In this document: positions 8,259-12,440 of the stretch, piece by piece
Layout of the letters: every line of letters starts with the position of its first letter
Numbering within the stretch: the first letter of the stretch is position 1
Origin: an uncultured Oscillibacter sp.
GTDB taxonomy: Bacteria > Bacillota > Clostridia > Oscillospirales > Oscillospiraceae
Assembly: GCA_904393855.1 (NCBI GenBank)
Contig: CAJFNE010000038.1
Location: 1 to 12,440 of the forward strand
DNA: 12,440 nucleotides
Reading direction: 5' to 3'
Position numbers and translations under genes: made by a program
The notes under the pieces: model-generated
What the model saw: the letters and a program-made list of their open reading frames with translations, nothing else
The model's database searches: none
Told to the model about the DNA's origin: nothing

Positions 8259-9654
8259 GAATTTAACTCCAGAGGAGTTGGAGCGGCAGGCGGACGCACT
8301 GCTCTCCGCCGCTGATCAAAAGAAGAAAAAAGGGGGCGCCGACCAGCAGCCGGCAGGCGTCATGACGGATGAGGAGGCCAAAAAGGCCGGCATCCTTCGT
8401 CTGGATGACAAGCAGGTAGCCGCTTTGCCGGCGGCCTCGTGGCTCATGAATAACGAGAAGCTGCGGGAACTGCTGGCCAAAGGCAAGAAGCGGGGCAAAC
8501 TGGACTCCGGCGAGCTGATGGAGGCGGTGGACGACCTGAATCTGGAGAGCGAGCAGATGGACCAGCTGTACGATTCTCTGGAGGCCCTGAACATCGACAT
8601 CAGCGCCGAGGAGGAGCTGCTCCTGCCGGAGCTGCCCGATGACGAGCCCGCCGCCGAGGAGATCGCCGAGGTGGAGGAGGAGGAGCTGGTAGACCCCAAC
8701 ACTCTGGTCAATAACTTCTCCATCGACGATCCCGTCCGCATGTATCTCAAGGAGATCGGAAAGGTCCCCCTGCTCTCCCCCGACGAGGAGATCACCCTGG
8801 CCCAGGCCCTTGCCGCCGGCAATGAGGCCGCGGCCCAGCTGGCCAATCTGAAAACCCTCCGGGAATCCGGTGCCCCGGTGGACGTCACCCCGGAGCAGGA
8901 GGCCGCCTGGAAGAAGGACTACGACGCCGGCGAGGCTGCCAAGCAGAAGCTGGCGGAGGCAAACCTCCGACTGGTGGTCTCCATCGCCAAGCGGTATGTG
9001 GGACGCGGGATGCTGTTCCTGGACCTGATCCAGGAGGGCAACCTGGGCCTTATCAAGGCCGTGGAGAAGTTTGACTACACGAAAGGCTTCAAGTTCTCCA
9101 CCTACGCCACCTGGTGGATCCGCCAGGCCATCACCCGGGCCATCGCCGACCAGGCCCGCACTATCCGTATCCCGGTCCACATGGTGGAGACCATCAACAA
9201 GGTGATCCGGGTCAGCCGCCAGCTCCTCCAGGAGCTGGGCCACGACCCCTCCCCCAATGAAATCGCCGCCGAGATGAACATGCCGGTGGATAAGGTCCGG
9301 GAGATTTTGAAGATCGCCCAGGAGCCGGTCTCCCTGGAGACCCCCATCGGCGAGGAGGAGGATTCCCACCTGGGGGACTTCATCCCCGACGAGGGCGCCA
9401 GCGAGCCCAGCGAGGCCGCCAGCTTCACGCTTTTAAAAGAGCAGCTGATGGACGTCCTCTCCACCCTGACCCCCCGGGAGGAGAAAGTGCTGAAGCTCCG
9501 CTTCGGCATCGAGGACGGCCGCACCCGCACCTTGGAGGAGGTTGGCAAGGAGTTCAACGTCACCCGGGAGCGCATCCGGCAAATCGAGGCCAAGGCCCTG
9601 CGCAAACTGCGCCATCCCAGCCGGAGCAAAAAGCTGAAGGATTTCCTGAACTGA
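8245..9654 (+). CDS. rpoD: RNA polymerase primary sigma factor RpoD/SigA
   Basis: A 469-residue housekeeping sigma factor. A region 1.1-like segment is visible at about 72-118, followed by an acidic linker (about 121-150). Region 1.2 is DDPVRMYLKEIGKVPLLSP (161-179). Region 2 spans about 232-305, including KFSTYATWWIRQAI (-10 recognition and melting). Region 3 is about 306-390. Region 4 has the helix-turn-helix TLEEVGKEFNVTRERIRQIE (about 429-448), which reads the -35 box. Roughly 35 extra residues (about 195-230) lie between 1.2 and 2.1 compared with short SigA proteins. The start is the ATG at 8245, with GGGAGG eight bases upstream, inside the end of dnaG; earlier in-frame ATGs lie within dnaG and lack support. 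The last 43 bases before the stop are duplicated 118 bp downstream. Confidence 0.98.
   Translation: MAKHENLTPEELERQADALLSAADQKKKKGGADQQPAGVMTDEEAKKAGILRLDDKQVAALPAASWLMNNEKLRELLAKGKKRGKLDSGELMEAVDDLNLESEQMDQLYDSLEALNIDISAEEELLLPELPDDEPAAEEIAEVEEEELVDPNTLVNNFSIDDPVRMYLKEIGKVPLLSPDEEITLAQALAAGNEAAAQLANLKTLRESGAPVDVTPEQEAAWKKDYDAGEAAKQKLAEANLRLVVSIAKRYVGRGMLFLDLIQEGNLGLIKAVEKFDYTKGFKFSTYATWWIRQAITRAIADQARTIRIPVHMVETINKVIRVSRQLLQELGHDPSPNEIAAEMNMPVDKVREILKIAQEPVSLETPIGEEEDSHLGDFIPDEGASEPSEAASFTLLKEQLMDVLSTLTPREEKVLKLRFGIEDGRTRTLEEVGKEFNVTRERIRQIEAKALRKLRHPSRSKKLKDFLN
9609..9651 (+). repeat. Direct repeat B, copy 1 (3' end of rpoD)
   Basis: These 43 bases encode the last residues of RpoD (from about L455 to N469). 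They match 9727-9769 at 42 of 43 positions. The single difference (A9630 versus G9748) is a synonymous Lys change. Confidence 0.93.
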
Positions 9655-9698
9655 CGGAGCCCAGGCGGCCTGCAAGCCCCCCGGCGCAGTTTCGGGGC

Positions 9699-9725
9699 CC
9701 CCGTGAAATCGCAGATTTCATGGGG
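9699..9725 (+). terminator. Hairpin after rpoD
   Basis: The arm 9699-9710 pairs with 9714-9725 over 12 bp, including one G-U pair, around a GCA loop. No T-run follows, so it may protect or attenuate the rpoD transcript rather than end it. It sits directly before repeat B copy 2. Confidence 0.5.
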
Positions 9726-9726
9726 A

Positions 9727-9769
9727 GCGCCATCCCAGCCGGAGCAAGAAGCTGAAGGATTTCCTGAAC
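9727..9769 (+). pseudogene. Direct repeat B, copy 2: detached remnant of an rpoD 3' end
   Basis: This near-identical copy of the rpoD C-terminal codons lies 118 bp downstream and is not attached to any sigma-factor gene. It lacks the TGA stop that follows copy 1 and reads on into unrelated sequence. It could be an attachment-site scar, a duplication, or the original rpoD end displaced by an incoming segment. Confidence 0.75.
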
Positions 9770-9789
9770 GGAATAACAGTCGGATTTTC

Positions 9790-9836
9790 CAGTGCAGCGG
9801 TTCCGACCCTTTCCACGGGTCAGAACCGCTGCACTG
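9790..9836 (+). repeat. Strong 47-nt hairpin
   Basis: A perfect 14-bp outer stem (9790-9803 with 9823-9836) is followed by a one-base mismatch, a 5-bp inner stem (GACCC 9805-9809 with GGGTC 9817-9821) and a 7-base loop. There is no T-run, so it is not a standard terminator. It may be part of a structured rpoD 3' UTR or an independent RNA or DNA palindrome. A smaller perfect hairpin (TGCCTT/AAGGCA) follows at 9851-9866. Confidence 0.65.
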
Positions 9837-9992
9837 CCGTTTCCCCGCCCTGCCTTTCTCAAGGCACTCCGCCGCTCTCGGGCAGATGTTCGCGGGATCG
9901 CTTTTAAGGTAGCTTTTGCGGGAGTTCTCTCCCTATCTCTCCCACAAATATTTCATACTTCCTCACTTTCCGCGGCCAGTTCTCCGACACTG

Positions 9993-10015
9993 GAGATGGT
10001 GAAACCATCTCTTTT
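9993..10015 (+). terminator. Intrinsic terminator, probable true end of the dnaG-rpoD transcript
   Basis: GAGATGGT pairs perfectly with ACCATCTC around a GAA loop and is followed by TTTTATT. The bases just upstream (TCTCC at about 9982, CCAGT at about 9977) could pair with GGAGA and ACTGG in its left half, an alternative fold that would disrupt the terminator. Confidence 0.65.
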
Positions 10016-10300
10016 ATTGGGCATATTGTATAATTTCCAGGGGTATTTTTTTACAAAATCTGCAGGAAAACACGGTTGTCTTTCCCGGAAAGACGGGGGT
10101 TCCTCCTTGCTTATGAAGAAAAATCTTCCAAAATTTTATTCATTTTACATGTGAATATTTGAATATTTTGTGCTATTCCGATAAAATACTTCTACTTTTT
10201 TGTCATATTGCTCATTTATTTTCCAATTAAAACTCTCCCCTAATAGTATTGTTTTTGGAAATCTCCTCCCCTTTTCCAAAAAAAAAATGCGGACAACCAG
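10016..10300. other. AT-rich gene-free stretch
   Basis: I see no gene here. The base composition drops sharply from GC-rich to AT-rich. Contents are a TATAAT at 10029-10034 without a good -35 box, a tandem TGAATATT pair (10152-10167), and a perfect 10-bp hairpin TTTTTGGAAA/TTTCCAAAAA (10252-10282) with an 11-base pyrimidine loop followed by an A-run. These could be upstream promoter or regulator-binding sequence for the ammonia-lyase gene. Confidence 0.5.
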
Positions 10301-10331
10301 TTGACCTTCCATCCAGTGTAGCTACTAAAAT
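10301..10331 (+). promoter_or_regulatory. Candidate promoter of the ammonia-lyase gene
   Basis: The -35 box TTGACC (10301-10306) is good. The -10 is ambiguous: TACTAA (10323-10328) at a 16-base spacer, or the better TAAAAT (10326-10331) at a long 19-base spacer. The AT-rich upstream sequence could act as an UP element. Confidence 0.5.
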
Positions 10332-10345
10332 GGGAGGCGAATTAA

Positions 10346-10372
10346 GGGAAGGCTCCTGATGGAGTCCTTTCC
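10346..10372 (+). promoter_or_regulatory. 5' leader hairpin of the ammonia-lyase mRNA
   Basis: GGGAAGG (10346-10352) pairs with CCTTTCC (10366-10372) with one G-U pair, then a single bulged T, then CTCC/GGAG, closed by a TGAT loop. It would lie near the 5' end of the transcript and 44 bases before the ATG. This fits an mRNA-stabilising 5' stem better than a riboswitch. No known riboswitch class is recognised. Confidence 0.5.
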
Positions 10373-10416
10373 ATGGATTCGAGAATGTTTGGAATTATGT
10401 AAGGAGGATTTCTATC

Positions 10417-10851
10417 ATGATTGGCGAAAAGGTTGTTATCCGGTACCGTATGGCTGCTAGCGATGCTCACTATGCTGGCGATCTGGTGGAAGGCGCTCAC
10501 ACTGTTACCGCTTGGGGCGACGTCGGCACCGAGCTGGCCATCCGTCTGTTCGGCGATGAGTCCCTGTTCGTCGGTTACTCTGAGGTCCGTTACACCGCTC
10601 CTGTGTACGCTGGCGACTGGATGGAGTATTCCGGCTGGATTGAGAAGGTCGGCAACACCTCTCTGACCTGCCACTTCGAGGCTCATAAGGTCATCGAGCT
10701 GGCTGACCGCGAGCGCACCAAGGGTCTGGCTGATTCCGCTGCCAACGTGCTGCCCGAGCCCATCCTGACCGCTTATGGCACCGGCACCCTGATGGTCAAG
10801 AAGGACCTGCAGCGCCCCGAGTTCGGCGATCCTAAGTTCCAGAATCGCTAA
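10417..10851 (+). CDS. Beta-alanyl-CoA / 3-aminobutyryl-CoA ammonia-lyase (hotdog fold)
   Basis: A 144-residue hotdog-fold enzyme that removes ammonia from a 3-aminoacyl-CoA to give an enoyl-CoA. Motifs include ASDAHYAGDLVEGA (14-27), WGDVGTEL (33-40), TAPVYAGDWMEYSGWIEKVGN (60-80) and FEAHKV (87-92). The length and the WIEKVGN/GDVGTEL wording recall the beta-alanyl-CoA ammonia-lyase of Clostridium propionicum (product acryloyl-CoA) more than the shorter 3-aminobutyryl-CoA lyase (Kal) of lysine fermenters, but the two are homologous and the substrate is not certain. The ATG at 10417 has AAGGAGG nine bases upstream. Codon use stands out from the neighbours: many GCT, GTT, GTC and ACC codons, as in highly expressed genes. 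It has its own promoter region, leader hairpin and strong terminator, so it is probably expressed abundantly and largely independently. No kamA, kdd or kce lysine-pathway genes are in the window. Confidence 0.85.
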   Translation: MIGEKVVIRYRMAASDAHYAGDLVEGAHTVTAWGDVGTELAIRLFGDESLFVGYSEVRYTAPVYAGDWMEYSGWIEKVGNTSLTCHFEAHKVIELADRERTKGLADSAANVLPEPILTAYGTGTLMVKKDLQRPEFGDPKFQNR

Positions 10852-10900
10852 TCGAGTCGTCTTGTGTGATTGCTGACAGCAATATAACATGAATTCTGGA

Positions 10901-10948
10901 GGCTGTTCGGTTGTTTCCATGACGACCGAACAGCCCCCCGTTTGTTTT
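10901..10948 (+). terminator. Terminator after the ammonia-lyase gene
   Basis: The arm 10901-10914 pairs with 10922-10935 over 14 bp with one G-U pair, around a 7-base loop. The tail has CCCC and then TTTGTTTT (10941-10948). The delayed T-run may allow partial read-through into the CoA-transferase gene. Confidence 0.7.
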
Positions 10949-11110
10949 CGCATGCTGACGGCGGCCCGTCCCGGCGGGCGTCCTGGAATGCGATGAATTC
11001 CTCCATTGTATCGCGGCAACTGCCGCCGGCTTTCATTTCTGCCACAGCTCTGCGGATTGGCAGTTATTTTCTCCGGCGGCTGCATTTCACAGAAAGAAAG
11101 GAAATCGCTT
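10949..11110 (+). other. Intergenic region before the CoA-transferase gene
   Basis: No gene and no convincing promoter are visible. A TTGGCA at about 11058 lacks a matching -10 box. The CoA-transferase may therefore be fed by read-through of the 10901-10948 terminator or by a non-consensus promoter. A modest ribosome binding site (AAAGGA) lies eight bases before the ATG at 11111. Confidence 0.4.
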
Positions 11111-12301
11111 ATGAACAGACCTCTGGAAGGCATTCGCGTATTGGACCTGACTCAGGCATACAGCGGCCCGTTCTGCACCATGAACCTGGCCGACCACGGC
11201 GCCGAGGTCATCAAGATCGAGACCCCTCCCTCCGGTGATCAGACCCGTGGCTGGGGCCCCATGGAGAACGGCTTCAGCGGCTACTACGCCTACATCAACC
11301 GCAACAAGAAGGGCATGACCCTGAACCTGAAGAGCGAAGAGGGCAAGCAGATCTTCACCGAGCTGCTGAAGACCGCCGACGTGGTTTGCGAGAACTACAA
11401 GGTGGGCGTGCTGGAGCGTTTGGGCTTCCCCTATGAGAAGATGAAGGAGATCAACCCCCGCATCATCTACGGCTCCATCAGCGGCTTCGGCCTCACCGGC
11501 GAGCTGGCCTCCCGCCCCGCCTACGACATCGTGGCCCAGGCCATGAGCGGCATGATGAGCGTCACCGGCTTCCGGGACGGCCCCCCGTGCAAGATTGGTC
11601 CCTCCGTCGGCGACAACTACTCCGGCGCCTATCTCTGCATGGGCATCCTGATGGCCCTGTATGAGCGGGAGAAGACCGGCGTGGGCCGCCGGATCGACAT
11701 CTCCATGATGGACACCCTGTTCTCCGTGATGGAGAACTTCGTGGTGGAGTACACCATCGCCGGCAAGACCCCCCATCGGGCTGGCAACCAGGACCCCTCC
11801 ATTGCCCCCTTTGACTCTTTCCGGGCCAAGGACGGCGACTTCGTCATGGGCTGCGGCACCGACAAGATGTATGCCGACCTGTGCCGCGCCATGGGCCGGG
11901 AGGATCTGATCTCTGATCCCCGGTTCATCACGAATGTGGACCGCTGCGACAACTACCTGCCCGACCTGAAGTCCGCCATCGAGGAGTGGACCACCACAAA
12001 GACCATCGACGAGCTGGAGGAGATCATCTCCGGGCTGAAGATTCCTTTCGGCCGGATTCAGACGATCCCCCAGGCCGCGGAGCATCCCCAGATCAAGGAG
12101 CGCAACATGCTCTGGACGGTCTATCAGCCCGGCATGGACCGGGAGATCCGCATCCCCGGCACCCCCGTCAAGATCCACGGCGAACCCGACGCGTGCCAGA
12201 AGCCCGCGCCCCAGCTGGGCGAGGACAACGAGGCGATCCTCACCAGCCTTGGCATGACCAAGGAGCAGGTGGACGCCCTGCGGGAGAAAGGCGTGATCTG
12301 A
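11111..12301 (+). CDS. Class III (CaiB/BaiF family) CoA-transferase
   Basis: A 396-residue cytoplasmic enzyme that moves CoA between carboxylic acids through an enzyme-bound anhydride. The N-terminus PLEGIRVLDLTQAYSGPFCT (4-23) is typical, followed by DHGAEVIKIETP (28-39). PAYDIVAQAMSG (136-147) carries the aspartate (D139) that aligns with the catalytic Asp of formyl-CoA transferase and CaiB. GVGRRIDISMMDTLFSVMEN (190-209) and PFGRIQTIPQAAEHPQ (312-327) are further family signatures. Length is normal and the gene looks intact. The ATG at 11111 is chosen because AAAGGA lies eight bases upstream and homology begins here; an in-frame ATG at 11006 would add a non-homologous tail. Its position after the ammonia-lyase gene suggests it loads CoA onto a beta-amino acid or recovers CoA from the product. 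The substrate cannot be read from the sequence. Confidence 0.93.
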   Translation: MNRPLEGIRVLDLTQAYSGPFCTMNLADHGAEVIKIETPPSGDQTRGWGPMENGFSGYYAYINRNKKGMTLNLKSEEGKQIFTELLKTADVVCENYKVGVLERLGFPYEKMKEINPRIIYGSISGFGLTGELASRPAYDIVAQAMSGMMSVTGFRDGPPCKIGPSVGDNYSGAYLCMGILMALYEREKTGVGRRIDISMMDTLFSVMENFVVEYTIAGKTPHRAGNQDPSIAPFDSFRAKDGDFVMGCGTDKMYADLCRAMGREDLISDPRFITNVDRCDNYLPDLKSAIEEWTTTKTIDELEEIISGLKIPFGRIQTIPQAAEHPQIKERNMLWTVYQPGMDREIRIPGTPVKIHGEPDACQKPAPQLGEDNEAILTSLGMTKEQVDALREKGVI

Positions 12302-12334
12302 TTCCCGTCCGCCCCGTCTTCTGCTTGTAAAGAG

Positions 12335-12372
12335 ACCCCCGCCGTCCCGATTGGGACGGCGGGGGTTTGTTG
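12335..12372 (+). terminator. Intrinsic terminator after the CoA-transferase gene
   Basis: A perfect 14-bp GC-rich stem (12335-12348 with 12353-12366) closes a GATT loop and is followed by TTGTTGT. It lies 34 bases past the stop codon. The remaining bases to 12440 show no recognisable feature. Confidence 0.85.
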
Positions 12373-12440
12373 TCAGAGTTGTCTTTCGCTGAGGCGGTGC
12401 CCCCGCACTGTGCTCTGCGTCCGTCCAGCTGCCAGCTAAA

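Noticed and set aside
8263..9369. Long minus-strand open frame opposite rpoD
   Set aside because: Antisense shadow of a conserved sigma factor; no family motifs.
10252..10287. TTTTTGGAAA hairpin with A-run as an intrinsic terminator
   Set aside because: On the plus strand the run after the stem is A, not T. On the minus strand no gene would need it. Kept only as a structural element.
11087..12178. Long minus-strand open frame opposite the CoA-transferase
   Set aside because: Compositionally biased antisense frame; the plus strand has an intact family with a catalytic aspartate.
1625..12301. Linking the activase operon directly to the beta-alanyl-CoA pathway (both could touch acryloyl-CoA metabolism)
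   Set aside because: The two sets are separated by queH, the transferase gene, dnaG and rpoD, have separate promoters, and the canonical lactoyl-CoA dehydratase subunits are absent.

Overview
The window looks like chromosomal DNA from a GC-rich anaerobic Firmicute, most likely a gut Oscillospiraceae (Flavonifractor/Lawsonibacter/Intestinimonas-like). The reasons are the dnaG-rpoD pair with a Firmicutes-type RpoD, strong AGGAGG ribosome binding sites, oxygen-sensitive enzyme families (2-hydroxyacyl-CoA dehydratase activases, QueH), an amino-acid-fermentation ammonia-lyase, and G/C-rich third codon positions. The genus is inferred, not proven. There are no tRNA, rRNA, CRISPR or transposase genes.

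Region 1 (1-4540, minus strand) is a three-gene operon read from a good sigma-A-type promoter at 4617-4645. It encodes a 971-residue protein with two fused ATP-dependent dehydratase-activase (ASKHA) domains plus a Cys-rich DUF2229/COG3580-like region, then a 446-residue COG3581-like protein, then a flavodoxin-like iron-sulfur flavoprotein that runs off the window edge and is translationally coupled to the gene before it. Together they look like an ATP-driven low-potential electron-transfer machine ('archerase') of unknown substrate. This is the best candidate here for an undescribed system.

Region 2 (4541-6476) holds queH (last step of queuosine synthesis, plus strand), divergent from the activase operon, and convergently an Sfp-type phosphopantetheinyl transferase (minus strand). 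The roughly 290 bp between them is a dense array of seven hairpins bracketed by two identical 25-bp palindromic repeats.

Region 3 (6477-9654, plus strand) is the housekeeping pair dnaG (primase) and rpoD (primary sigma factor). Their reading frames overlap by 14 bases.

Region 4 (9655-10416) is a roughly 760-bp gene-free stretch. It starts with a near-perfect 43-bp second copy of the 3' end of rpoD, continues with strong hairpins and an intrinsic terminator, and becomes conspicuously AT-rich before the next gene.

Region 5 (10417-12366, plus strand) encodes a hotdog-fold beta-alanyl-CoA/3-aminobutyryl-CoA ammonia-lyase with the codon bias of a highly expressed gene and its own terminator. A class III (CaiB/BaiF) CoA-transferase with a strong terminator follows. 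Together they suggest fermentation of a beta-amino acid: CoA activation, then elimination of ammonia to an enoyl-CoA.
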